Source: Undaria pinnatifida (taxonomy: Eukaryota; Sar; Phaeophyceae; Laminariales; Alariaceae). From it: 64,000 bases of DNA. The notes beneath the pieces are model-generated. The model made no database searches and had not been told where the DNA came from. It saw only the letters and a list, made by a program, of their open reading frames with translations. Location of the stretch: assembly GCA_012845835.1 (NCBI GenBank), contig JABAKD010000016.1, positions 13,691,020 to 13,755,019 on the forward strand, in the 5' to 3' direction. Below are positions 28,301 through 39,175 of this stretch, piece after piece (position 1 is the first letter of the stretch; every line of letters starts with the position of its first letter). A program made the translations under genes and the position numbers.

Positions 28301-31300
28301 ATGGCCACCCGCCTATTATGTTGGAGAGCGCGTTTCTTTAAAAGCATCGTGCTGCGCACGTGTCGCGTGGTATATCTTCCTACGCTGCGCTTCGGATACT
28401 CCTTCTTCCCCAGTATTTCGGGCTGCTTCGTGCAGCCAATGCTCTTGTCGTTTATATTGGTCATTTTCCACTCTGAAGTCCCAAAGTCCCAAAGGCGTTA
28501 ACGCAGCCCCCTACCCTATGCTCTGTGATGTGTGATGCGCTTAAACGTATGCACTCTATCGCAGCCAGGGAAGTCGTGCTTTATCCTCGACGTGGGTTGC
28601 GGGAGCGGGCTCAGCGGCGAAGCGTTGGAGGAGGCCGGACATGTTTGGCTTGGTGTCGACATCAGCCGCGATATGCTTGACGTTGCGAACGAGCGGGAGA
28701 CGGAGTGAGTGACACATGATTGTTTTGCTCGAACGGACACAAAGCATGCGGCAACTATACGTACCCCCCCCCCCCCCCCCCCCCCCCCCGATGCCCCTCT
28801 CATGTACATCCCATCTATTGGTATCGTCTTTGCGCTTTTTCTTGTGGTCCTTCACTTTTTCGTGTCTCAGATCCCGGGTAAAGTAGCAGGCAATCCTCCC
28901 CCCTGCCCGCTACCGTGCATACCTTCCATTTCATCTCGAGAAGAAGTCGGCGTTTTCTTCCTTCGTCGACTCGCGTCGAGTTGTGCATATCATACGTGGT
29001 ATATTATATGATACTTGAGTATAATACAACGGTCGGCTGGCGGAATGCGCGCAGTCTGATTATGTTTCAAGTCTTTTTTAGTACGTACTATCAAATATCC
29101 TAATGAAAAAAACAACCACGCAACGCACCTTTCTGCCTGGCGTTCTGCCCGTTTCCACCAACAACATTGAATGGTGAATGTTGGGCATACAACTCTTTTT
29201 GTGTAAAGCTATCATAGTATCACGGTACACATGGTAGGTGCCATTTCGTCATATTTATCAATTAACACTGCTTGCCCGCTTCCGCGTTCTTGCTTGTTTT
29301 TTTTGTTTTATTTTTCGGACAGTTTCGGCGACTTGTGCCAACAAGATATGGGCACCGGGCTGCCTTTCAGACCGGCCACTTTCGACGGCTGCATCAGCGT
29401 TTCCGCCTTGCAGGTGATGCCGAAATTCGTAACCCTTCTTCGACCACTAAACGTACCACACACTACTCCCAACTAGTTTTTTTTTCCGAAACATGAGTGC
29501 GTTTCTTGAAGGGGTAGTCGCTCCATGCATTCCACAGCTGCCGTGCCTTCACTGCCGGTAAAAGCCGTAAGTCTCGGTCGTGTTGGTCCCGTTTCCTGAT
29601 TCTCGAATACTTTCCATTATAGTTGTAACCGCTATGGCATGGTTACCGTATATGATGGCGGGATAATATGTCGAAGTAGTTACCTGGTCCAACTGCAGCA
29701 TCGAAAACGCGAAGCATCCCTTTCTTGCGGGGTAGAGGGGTAGAGGGTGTGTCTGGAAGTGCAACGAAGAGAGATGTACGACACGCGTGCAGGCGTGATG
29801 GCCTTGGTACCGTTGCATGCTCTTTTCCTTGGATAGGCTATAGGACCGCTCTTTCTCGCCTTTTTGGTCGCTCTATACATAAGACGTGGATGTCCCAAAA
29901 CGGTGTAAAATGCTAGAAACACCAAATATGCTTTATTCGTAGCCTGCCTCGTTCGTTGCGGGGAGAGGAGGATCCTAGAGGAACACGCGCCGTTTTTTTT
30001 GCGCGGTTTGCTTAGGCGGGGGCTTGTGTTTCAGCCGTTTTCGCCACCTGTGGTTTGTATCAGAACGTCCAGGTTCAGGTTGTTCTGCATTTTGGCGTCG
30101 TTTCGGACAAATCTGCAGACTGAAACATCGCTATAATAGGATGAGGCATTATTACGACCCCGTGGTCCTCAAGGTGGCAATGTAATGGAACGGTCTCCCC
30201 CCCCGCCCAGTGCTGTGGGAGGTGCCCGCCTGTGGGATGCTAACGCCCTTGTCGATATCCTAGTGTCCGCGATTTTGCTTTAATCCCCCCTCCCACCCTC
30301 GTTATTCTTTCTACTCTACATGTCGGTTATGCTACTCCCAGAAGACCGAGCAGATGGCCAATTCGATTTTGGGATTACTCCTAGCACCCCCGTTGTTGGT
30401 TCTCTTCTACACACTGCTTATGCTGCCCAGATGACTGACCAGGTGGCCAAGAAGCGCCTTCGCTTGGTGAAAGCAATTTATGCCTGGTCGGCGAAAAGCC
30501 GACGTACTCTGTCCGGCCTTTGCAGGGGTGCGAGGGTCTATGGTCATACGACTACGGCCTTGCACAGACTGAGTACACCCCCCCCCCCCCCCCCCCCCCG
30601 GTCTCCCTGGTCGGGGAAAACCCAACGTGCTCCGTCTCGGCATTGTAAGGATGCTAGGGTGTATGGTGTAAAGTCTAAGGCCATTCATGTTAATGAGACC
30701 ATCCCCCGGTGTTGTTCTTTCTCTTGTACACTGCGGTTGTGCTACACCCAAACTAGCGAATAAGTGGCCAATTCGATTTTGAAATCCCCCCTCCCACCCC
30801 TCATATGTATCCGATGTTGGTTGCTCTTTCTCTGCACAGTGGTTGTGCTACGCGCAGACGACGGAGCAGGTGGCGAAAACGCGTCTCCTTCGTTTCTTCT
30901 CGTCGCTTTACGGAACGCTCAAAAGGGGGTCGCGAGCAGCGCTCCAGTTCTACCCAGACAGCACAGAGCAAGCGGTGCTCATCTCGTCGTGCGCAGCCAG
31001 GTTTGCCCCTTGCTACAGTAGTGTGATATGGTATGGTGTGAAATGAGATGACATGGTTTGCATGATGCGGTATTTTTATAAAGTATGTGGTTTAGTATGT
31101 ACGTGGTATATGTTATGGTACCAAGTTGTTATTGTATGGTAAGAGTACTCGTAATATGATGTGGTACGGTATTGTGTGTTACGGTCAGTTGTTGTATAGT
31201 ACAGTATGCCAGGTATTATGGTACAATATCCTAGGTAGTATGATATGGTATGGTCCTAGGTAGTATGATATGGTATGGTATGATATCATTTATAAGCGTA

Positions 31301-32461
31301 ATATGGTATGGTATCATGTATATTGTGTGGTATGGTATGGTGCGCAACTCTCCCTTTAAACCGTCGGTCACTCATTTATGCTAACGACAGGGCAGGCTTT
31401 AACGGGGGACCGGTGGTCGATTAACCAACTCCATAAAAGCCAACAAGTGTTATATGTGTCTGTGTTGTATGGTATGGTATGGTATGGTATGGTACGGTAT
31501 GGTACGGCATGGTACGGTATGGTATGGTATGGTGTGGTGAGCGACTCTCTGTTTCAATCAATATCGGTCGGTCTCTCATTCGCGCTTACGACAGAGCGGG
31601 CTTTACGGGAGGACTGGTGGTCGATTACCCCAACTCCACAAAAGCCAAGAAGTACTACCTCTGCCTCAGCTTCGAGCATGGCTACAAAACACCCGAGCCG
31701 AAGGTGGCGGAGCAGGGGGGGGGCGCTGCGAAGTTTGACGTGAGTTATTCGGCCGGGGGCTTACGGCGCGCACACCTACTATGTTTAGTGTCGGTACTCG
31801 AGCTGGTAGCCATCAGGAACATGATTAAAATTAGGTACCCCCTCTACTACTGTGGCATGAGGCCCCCATGGTATAGTACGGTATCATGCGATATGGTGCA
31901 GGCCTACTAGAATGACACGAAGTGGTATTGGTCTGTTAGTATGAAACGGTATGGAATACCAGGGTAGTATGATATGGTAGCATTGTATGGTGTCGTGTAT
32001 ACCATGGTATCGGGTACTTTGGTACGGTATAAGTACATCTTCCCTCTTGATCCGACCACCGACGCGCGTTTTGTGGTGCTAGAATCAATCTCCAGGCCGG
32101 CAGCAGAGAAAAGCGAAGTCATGGTGTCACATATGTTTAATATTGATATTGTATTGTATAATAACATTATATGGTATGTTATGACAAGGTATGGTGCTGT
32201 ATAGTATATCATGGTGCATTCGAGGTGTGGTAGCTGTTTCCCTCTTGATCCGACCACCGACGTGCGTTTTTCGTGATGTTAAAATCGAATCTCCAGGCCG
32301 GGAGCAGAGAGAGGCGAGGTCCGCGAGGAAAAGCGAAAAAGGGAAAAGTTGCCAAGAGCCGCAGCTGGGTTTTGGCCAAGAAGGACCAGCAGCGGCGGCA
32401 GGGCAGAGACGTACGAGACGACAACAAGTTCACCGGCCGAAAACGAAAGGACAAGTTTTGA
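25183..32461 (+). CDS. BUD23: BUD23, 18S rRNA (guanine-N7)-methyltransferase
   Basis: Exons: 25183-25320, 28565-28704, 29323-29413, 30840-31000, 31595-31739, 32297-32461. All borders are GT..AG, the phases match, and the product is 279 aa, close to the human protein (281). The N-terminus [14 protein letters not shown] and the SAM motif I LDVGCGSG (54-61) with GVDIS (76-80) are typical. So are [28 protein letters not shown] and the basic C-terminal domain ([17 protein letters not shown] ... YTGRKRK-like FTGRKRK). In yeast and human the enzyme acts with TRMT112 on a single guanosine of 18S rRNA and is needed for small-subunit maturation in the nucleus. All motifs look intact. The introns are filled with repeats and with degraded copies of its own exon borders. 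Confidence 0.96.
25396..25470 (+). other. BUD23: Duplicate of BUD23 exon 1 tail, possible alternative first exon
   Basis: 25423-25473 repeats 25273-25323 with a single difference, exactly 150 bp downstream, including the donor (GAG|GTA). An ATG at 25396 opens a 25-codon frame [18 protein letters not shown]...NIE with the same phase-0 donor. Reading through from exon 1 is also open. A third partial copy without the exon part follows at about 25540-25585. Whether it is used is not visible from sequence. Confidence 0.6.
26698..26850 (+). repeat. Tandem repeat, unit about 52 bp, three copies
   Basis: Three imperfect copies sharing CTGGGGACT, GACTGA and CCGC(C/G)A(G/A)TCCCAAGG, in BUD23 intron 1. 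Confidence 0.8.
28565..28704 (+). CDS. BUD23: BUD23 exon 2, SAM-binding motif I
   Basis: [19 protein letters not shown] to ANERE; acceptor ATCGCAG, donor GTGAGT, ending in phase 2. Confidence 0.95.
28766..28790 (+). repeat. Poly-C tract
   Basis: A C run of about 25 bases in BUD23 intron 2. Similar C or G tracts recur at 30580-30598, 47034-47056, 48367-48393 and 48643-48660. Confidence 0.9.
29323..29413 (+). CDS. BUD23: BUD23 exon 3
   Basis: [18 protein letters not shown] to SALQ; acceptor TTCGGACAG after a T-rich tract, donor GTGATG, phase 0. Confidence 0.95.
30290..30790 (+). pseudogene. Three degraded copies of the BUD23 exon 4 border
   Basis: Blocks at about 30290-30380, 30385-30480 and 30703-30790 resemble the end of intron 3 plus the head of exon 4. 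Shared parts include CTCCCACCC, GTTGTTGGTTCTCTT, GGTTGTGCTAC and GA(C/G)CAGGTGGCCAA. They carry substitutions and stops and lack the rest of the exon. Two copies of a family G repeat sit between the second and third block. Confidence 0.8.
30840..31000 (+). CDS. BUD23: BUD23 exon 4
   Basis: [20 protein letters not shown] through [12 protein letters not shown] to SSCAA. Acceptor TCTGCACAG, donor GTTTGC after CCAG. The acceptor and exon head recur in three degraded copies upstream. Confidence 0.94.
31020..31345 (+). repeat. GGTAT-type simple repeat
   Basis: Degenerate GGTATGGTAT/TATGATATGG repeat in BUD23 intron 4. It continues at 31460-31535 and 31900-32220 around the exon 5 and exon 6 border copies. 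Confidence 0.9.
31345..31465 (+). pseudogene. Degraded copy of the BUD23 exon 5 border
   Basis: 31391-31463 resembles the first 73 bases of exon 5 after an intact-looking ACGACAG. A TAA replaces the codon after VVD. The flanking intron (TATGGTATGG, GTCGGTC, CTCATT) is duplicated too. The offset to the true exon is 204 bp. Confidence 0.88.
31595..31739 (+). CDS. BUD23: BUD23 exon 5
   Basis: [20 protein letters not shown] through [12 protein letters not shown] to KFD. Acceptor TTACGACAG, donor GTGAGT. The conserved VVDYPNS block fixes the frame. Confidence 0.95.
32035..32130 (+). pseudogene. Degraded copy of the BUD23 exon 6 border
   Basis: The upstream block TCCCTCTTGATCCGACCACC and the acceptor CAATCTCCAG|GCCGG are repeated 201 bp before the true exon. 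Only about 25 bases of exon head are kept before the similarity ends. Confidence 0.9.
32297..32461 (+). CDS. BUD23: BUD23 exon 6, basic C-terminal domain
   Basis: 54 codons plus TGA. Acceptor [29 protein letters not shown] and GRKRKDKF match the C-terminal domain typical of BUD23/WBSCR22 proteins. Confidence 0.95.
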   Translation, partial: AGSRERRGPRGKAKKGKVAKSRSWVLAKKDQQRRQGRDVRDDNKFTGRKRKDKF

Positions 32462-33010
32462 TTTTTGGCGGTGGAGGTTGATGCTTTGGGGAGAAGCTCT
32501 CTCTCTGTTGCGCGTTGGGTGCGTGTTGTGTGGAGGGGGGGAAGGGGGGGGCGTTCTGATGTGTTGCTCGCCTTTGCCATTTGACCATTGACCACGCATC
32601 TCTTTCGAGACGGAGCAGGAAGGGGGGGGAGCTCTCTCTGCTGCGCACTGGGCATGTGCTGGTTTGTGTATAGGTGTGTGTTGTTGTCTCTGTGTTGTTG
32701 ACATTTTGAGAGGTGAAATGTCGGGACGGGAGTTGGTGAAAGAGCGAGGCGAGAAGCGGGGGACATGGCGTGCGAGTGTTGTTTTGTATTTGCGATGGGG
32801 GACGAGGGGGGAAGGTGCTCTGTTTCGAAGTGATGAGGTAGCTCATTGATTTTTTCCATGACATTCCGCGATGAATGAACGCTTGCTGCCGGGGGAAAGG
32901 TGCTCTGTCTCGAGTGACAAGGTAACTCATTGATTATTTCCATGGAATTCCGCGATGAATGAACGCTTGCTGCATGACTAATTTGCTGTCCCTTCGTGCC
33001 GAGCAATGGC
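32462..33010 (+). other. BUD23 3' flank with tandem duplications
   Basis: Probable 3' UTR and beyond. A unit of about 84 bp with GATGAATGAACGCTTGCTGC is present at 32812-32889 and 32897-32973. Another weakly repeated block (AGCTCTCTCT.TG.TGCGC) lies at 32490-32680. I cannot identify the polyadenylation site. Confidence 0.5.
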
Positions 33011-36000
33011 GACATGATCCTTGTGTAGGACAGATAAATCTGTATGGCAGTTCTAATGAGGAAGACACAACCTGATTCGTAACTGTAAATTAGGGAGCTC
33101 GGTTATGTTGCTGTCGTAACGAAGAAGTCACAAGCTTCTAATAGTGTAAACGGGAGAGCTCGGGTATGTACGCTTGCACGATGCTCGTACACTACGTATG
33201 AAACCTGTTCGTGCCTTTTTTTCTTTCATCGCCGTCGAATATCTAAAGCCTCGCGGTCGCAGCTGAATTTTATCGTCCATGGTCGAAGCCTCGCGTCCGC
33301 AGCTGAGGTATATCTGGAGTATGAACCGACGGGAAAGATTCGGTGCGCCGCCTGTAAGCGACTCGTGTGGATGAGCCACAGAACTTCTGTTCATTCTTTC
33401 GTTTTTTGTTCTTGTTTTTTTCTTCTCTTTTTGAAAATTCATACTCCTCCTAGCCAAGACTATGACAAGGTCCTCAGTACGTAACAATATGGAATGAGAT
33501 GTCAATATTGAGTCATTAGACTATACTATGTGGCAATTGACGGTCTGCTTGGTTGTGCTTCACTGGGAATACGATTGCTATTTTTTTTCCTATTATTTTT
33601 CAAGTAGCAATATAAGATCGAGTTTTAAGTTGCGAGCTGCGCTATAATGCACCCACAAAAAAGGCAAGTATGTGTGTACCAGCCACTAGCCGAATGCATC
33701 GTCTGAGCCATTAAGTGCATGCTCACGAAGGAAGAAGATCGTTATATCCGTTCGCCCGTTCGAGCCGACTATCAACATGCCTGGTAGCTTTTTTGCTTTT
33801 TGCCAATAAAATAATCAAATACACGCGCGAGAGCGTGAGTTAGCAAACTTCGGTGACAATCGACGAGCATTAGCTGATGAACGGTGAGAGTGCTGAACCC
33901 TCGTATGCGCGATAAAAGCGAAGGCACGTTCCGGGGGGACAAGGGAAGGCACCTGACCTGAGTCATCCCACCGAAGGAAGTGCACGTTTTTAGGTCAACT
34001 AATGTCTGTGATAATGTTAGCTGTTAAGCTGTTAGCTGTGAGCTGTTATGCTGTTAGCTGTGAGCTGTTGGCTGTTGGCTGTTGGCTGTCAGCTCTATTA
34101 ATGTGACCGGTTGAAGTTCTCAAGACTTTCAAGTAACTATCGGTCAGTATGATACAAACTATCACAACTTCACCAGTAGTTTACATTTTATAAAAATATA
34201 CCTGGTATTGTTAAGGACGTCAGCCGTGAGTTTGACGAATTTCAGGTCAATACTCATCTTTGCAAGCTGCGTGTTGTTGGTACTTGTAAAATATACTAAA
34301 TGGGAGGGGTTTTCTATTTGTTTTAGGACTACATGTACTGTACAGTAATGTACTGTACAGTAGTAGCGCACAGAAATATTGGTCGGGTTGCGCGAACGAA
34401 CGCCTTCGAAGTCATTTTTCCTGTGATGATGGATGATGGATGATGTTGAGCGCATCGCGTTAGGAGCTCAGTCACTTCTTGGAAAGTTCTGCTGCATCCC
34501 TATCGTGGCATGACTCGCTTGTGACCACGACTTGTTCACAAAGTCGCTGGAGGTAAAACGTCTTTCTTGCGAGTTGAGTGGGAAAGTAAAAGCGAGTCAT
34601 CGACTAAAACATAACCATTAATAACAGGCCTGTTTAGTATCAATTAATTACTGTAATAAATGAGAAAATAAATGAGGAAAGTACTCAGAAAACCACCAGG
34701 TATTTGACGGATGTTTTGTCTATGTTGATGCCAACAAAGAGCGATCGATGTATTTGAACGAATTCTGCCTCCAGTCACAGTGGTTATTCAGCAGTCACCA
34801 CCTCGAAAGTAACATGTGAGCTCGTCTGGGTCTTTGTTGCCCATCTTCGAGTCACCAGTGCTTTGTTCACATTCTGACGGCGTGCATTTTTGGCACATAA
34901 GTTGTACCTCGTAGTACAGAGGTGCATACGTACAGTAGTAGCAGTTGTGTCCCTCCGTAGCGACGCCAGCCGGAAATACCGGCACCAGCCGAGGGGTGTT
35001 GCCTCCATAATATGGTGGGCCTGAGGAGAGGCCATCTGGAAGATCTCAATAAAACTACTGTATCCGCGTTTTCAACCACACCTAAATTGCTTTATCCTCG
35101 TCTTCTCCGTGTAAGGAGGCGGTGCGATACAGGGTGGCGGTGGCAGTTACGTGGGAAGGACGAACTCCTTTAGCTCCAACGTAAGCAGTGACTATTTGTC
35201 AACAAACTACTGCATGAGGGTGAGGACGTCATCAGTCTGTTAACAGCCCGGTTTTTTCTAAATCCGAGTTGACATCGACCCTCTAAAAATTGCCACCTGA
35301 AAAAAGTACCAATCAGAAAACGAAACTGCGGGCACAAAATGTCTAGTTTACTCCACTTGTTACCCTTGATGTGGTCTTCTCTTGTTGTACGCTCGGCTAC
35401 CTCGTAGTCTTCGAATCATGAGCCGCGTCCAGAGAGCATGCCCACATCAGGGGGGTGACTGCCACTCCGCCCCCCCGCCCCCGCGCCCCTCCTTCTTTCA
35501 ATCCCTTGGCGACCCTGACGTTGGAGCTTGAAGCGGGACACCCCCCACAATATGGCAACCTGGGTGGTCTCCTGGCCATACCCACGAGCTCCAACGCGCT
35601 ATCGACTCAAAGGGGTTCCAGTGGCCCGAAGGCAAGCGGCAGGTCCCGTCCCAGAAATAGTTATGTGACGGACCTTGGCCAAGGCTCTCGTCTCTTGATC
35701 TCCTAGTTAGTGAGTTATACGATCCAGGCGGGCTTGCCGTTTCGGAAGGCTGGTCCGGGGCATCGGCGTCGCGCCGTGTGATGGACAGGGTTAACCGGCT
35801 TGTACAGCTGTTGCTAGCTTCTTGCGGAGGATACTTGTTCGTGTGCCGTGCGCTTTCGCGCCGCGGGCATAACAATTTTCCAGAGGCCTTAGGGTGGCGT
35901 TCTCTTTGTGCCAAGACGCCACGCCAACAAAAAAAATGGCACAATGCAGGCTATCTTCTCCCTCGGGAACCCCCATGTGTTGCGAACTTCCCGCAGGCCG

Positions 36001-37700
36001 CAGGCTCCTTCCGAACCGGCTGATGGTGCCCTATTCAGGTAGCCCCCTCTTCACTCGGCCTTTCAAAGGGTCATTGAGGTTCGCCAGAATCTCCGGCAAT
36101 ATAGTTTATATCCCAATCCTGGCCCCACCGGGGGCATGTTCTCTTCGTAAAAACTGACGGCGATGCCTCCGTCGATAGACGCACCTGTGCCGGCTATTAA
36201 TAGTGAGGTCTCAATATCGGCCGCTCACCAGGACACCCCATCTCGAAGAACGGTTGCCTCTCGGCCATGCCAGGCAGTTCGAGGATATATATACATTTAT
36301 GCTCATGAGTTTACTGCACCCCGTCGAGTACCCCGCTGTGTGCTTCGAGGGACGTGCCTGATTCGAGGACACGCTCGAATATATCTGTTTCTTCGAGGTA
36401 TTCAGCGGCGAAAGATAAGGCGACTTTCTTTTCGGGCATGCCTGCCAGACAGAGTTCCGGGAAATCGGCGCCTCACTCGCTTACTGCCCCCGCCGCGCGT
36501 TCTGCCACGCACTCTTCGGTGTCGATTATGATGTCCAACCGACGTCACCCCTCCCTGTGTCACGATTTGGACGTCAACACTTGCCAGATACGACGCATCC
36601 TTCGCCATAGGCACGCGTTGTTTCGGGGCTCGTAGCGGCACCCGGTCTTGGCAATGATGCCGGTTCCGCCAATCTCGCTCCCGAGGAATGACATGTGGTA
36701 GAGCTCGGGCCATACCTGCCTTTACTCGTATGAGGCCGAGGTGTATCTCGCTTATATCTCCCCGTTCGAATGGTAAACGGAGACGCTTCATCGCCAACTG
36801 CAGCGGAAATCAAACCACTATTAATAGTTGCCTGGCACGGTCACGTTGCCGCGCCCCGCTGGAGCAAGCGATCGTGCCCCCGCGAATGCATCCAAAACAA
36901 CGCATTAGCTCGACCTCTCGCCGTATCACTCGGCCACAGACGTCATTTTCGGCGGCACACAAATGGTCGCTTCCATCCACCACAGCCGTCTTGTCGGTCA
37001 GATGCATGCTACGGTGGAGGTAGGTGATCGTTTTCGTCTGAAATGGTCGCTGAATGGCTCGAAATGCTCCTTAACCCAAAATCGTCGGAAAATAAAAAAA
37101 TAATAGGCCATTTTCTTGCATGGTTCTCGTGTTGTGTGCGTAGACCATTGGGATTTTTCATCCCGGTCGTAGCAGTTTTATTTTTCTCCAAATCAGTTTT
37201 TGAGAGAGGTCTTGAGCTCCCAACTTGAGTGGTGTAGTGCTCACCTCTATTGTAGCACACGTCGTCATGACGAACACGATGGAGCAGTGCGTGAAAATGG
37301 GCTAGCTTTTTGTCTCGCTTAGCTGTCGAACCGTCAAGCCCACATGCTTGACCCCTCCGGGCACATCGGCCCTAAGCCCAAACTGCCCTACCTCGCGGTT
37401 GACGTCCACCTGCCGCGGTCGCCACTACCAAACTAGCGCTGCCATAGAGATGACGATGACGATGTTCCGCCACTATAAATAGCTCATTTCCCAAAAATCT
37501 AGCTCGCGGTCTAAAACCAATGGGCCACCTCCACGTCATGCCGACGCAGACCGTGCGACACCTTTCGCTCAGTGCGGTGAGGAAATCAACCTTAAAAAAG
37601 CTGTTATTAACCGACGACTACATTAGTGCTTATCCCGAAGGCAGTACGAGCACATACATCCTTGGCCGTTAGGCACACTGCGGGATAGGCACTCTCTACT
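33011..37700. other. Gene-poor region with an unidentified GC-rich stretch
   Basis: 33.0-35.3 kb holds repeats: a SINE fragment at 33815-33955, GTTAGCTGT iterations at 34016-34095 and family A at 34212-34275. From about 35.4 to 37.0 kb the GC content rises and open frames appear on both strands, for example the minus-strand reading VWPELYHMSFLGSEIGGTG at 36600-36720. Frameshifts are frequent and I recognise no domain; a decayed mobile element is the likeliest reading. Confidence 0.4.
33815..33955 (+). mobile_element. SINE fragment without tRNA-like head
   Basis: Shares GCGCGAGAGCGTGAGTTAGC, AATCGACGAGCA and GCTGAACCCT with the body of the SINE copies at 50 and 59 kb, in the opposite orientation. 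Confidence 0.7.
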
Positions 37701-38409
37701 GTTCACCTAGTTTTCTTCCGCATAAGTTAGGGGCACCGGCACTTCAAGAACAACAGCTGCCTACATTCTGGCGGGAACATCTGAGAGGAATATGGACGGT
37801 TGTCCACCAGAAGGCTGCATGTCCTTGCCAAACTCCTCTCGCCCGATGTTGATGTGGATGATGGGCAGGAGGTGCGCGCTGCATGCTCCTCCCAAGTTAC
37901 CCTCGCCCGGTGTTGATGTAAAATGGTTGATTGGAGGTGCGTGAAAAGTTGACCGGACTCATCGTCCGCGCGCCACGGGGGAAGTCGCCGGCACCGCCGC
38001 CATCGCGGCCGCGGACACGGCGACATGGTCTTTGGGCACGAGTATAGCCATCAGTGTGGCCCACATCTCCTCGCTGCCGGCAGAGCGCGACTTACAGGAG
38101 AGTGCGATATGCGACTTTAACCCCTCCCGCATGCGTAGCGACACGCTGACGACCCGCGTGATCGTGATTAGCCCCCGCCGAAGCTTCTTGGGCGGCAATC
38201 CCCGACCGTGTGTCCCCCCGCCTGGTTTATGCAATCAGCCACTGGAGCAGGAGGACGGGCCGTCGTTGTCGACTAACTCATCTCCTTGCTGCCACCCGGC
38301 AAAGTTGACTAGAGGTCTATCAATGAAGGGGCACGAGGGAAGGTGGGCGGAGATAAGGGGTGCTCTGCAGTTCGCCGCCCGCGTTCAATGGGACATCTTC
38401 GGACCGTAG

Positions 38410-38756
38410 TCAACCAGCTACGTGAAGACTGACATTTACGGTACGTTTGAGCTCATGTTGCGTGCCCATGGAAGGAGCCCAACCTCCTCTCCTCGTTCTT
38501 GCTGTGCTTCCTGTTTTGCAATGCGTTGGACCTGCATCAAAGGGCATAACTCGACTTTCCCACTCGACTTTCCCCGACCGAGGGAACGGGAAGTGGCGGT
38601 CGGCCGCTACGGTACGTTGTTCGCTGCATCGACCCCCCACGTTCAAGAATATCTGGTAGGCCTCGACGCCGAACGTAAAGAACGACTTACGAGGTGGACA
38701 CTCGAGGTCCAAAGCGCGTTGGAGACGGGTGACGCGCTTTCTCCCTTCTCACAGCG
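38410..38756 (+). pseudogene. Retroelement leader region, first copy
   Basis: Reads TFELMLRAHGRSPTSS and continues into PHVQEYLVGLDAERKERL. It resembles the region from about 39248 (DTFEEMITTHGSSPTSP, then PHVQELVAGLNSTWEDR), so part of the leader is duplicated around the RING-like segment. Confidence 0.5.
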
Positions 38757-39164
38757 ATGGCAGCGACACCGGAGAGGACGGACCGGACGCTGGAGAGCGA
38801 CCATTTACATACGGGACCAGCTGAACAGGGAGGATCCGCCGGGAGTGCAGCAGAGAGGCGTCATACCGCGCGGAATAGGGGTGCATCTCCCTGCGCCTAC
38901 TGCGGGCGGGCACTAAAGAATTCTACTGGAGATTCGGCGGTAGACTCTTTATGGGCACTCATTCCGTGTCCCCACGGAGACCAAGTGCATGCTCACTGCA
39001 TGCTGGACCGTGCGGAACGCCTCCAGAGTGGGAATGCAGACCCACAGCCATGCGTCGCGTGTCGCCCGGAATGGCCGGCAAGGAATCGGCCCCTCCATCA
39101 GACTGAGCTGACTGACCTTAAGGTTTTCCAAGGCCACGGCCGGGGGGAAGGTGGTCGGCAGTAG
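38757..39164 (+). pseudogene. Retroelement segment with RING-like zinc motif
   Basis: 135 open codons. The motif C-A-Y-C (from 38892), then PCPHGDQVHAHC, then C-V-A-C (to 39062) has C-x2-C ... C-x-H-x(4)-H-x-H-x-C ... C-x2-C spacing, as in RING-type fingers. It is followed by WPARNRPLHQTELTDL. The start at 38757 is only the first ATG of the open frame; the original protein was probably longer and continuous with its neighbours. Confidence 0.55.
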
Positions 39165-39175
39165 CGGGATCCCTG

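Larger units (their letters stand above)
25321..28564 (+). other. BUD23 intron 1
   Basis: It contains the exon 1 duplicate, two tandem copies of a family F repeat (25850-26120, 26160-26420), a family A copy (26571-26640), a tandem repeat of about 52 bp (26698-26850), a family E copy (27048-27110) and GC-rich sequence to 27780. I see no extra exon. Confidence 0.7.

Noticed and set aside
32209-33015. 268-codon minus-strand frame
   Set aside because: Antisense to BUD23 exon 6 and to duplicated 3' flanking sequence; the internal repeats of the frame come from the 84-bp tandem duplication.
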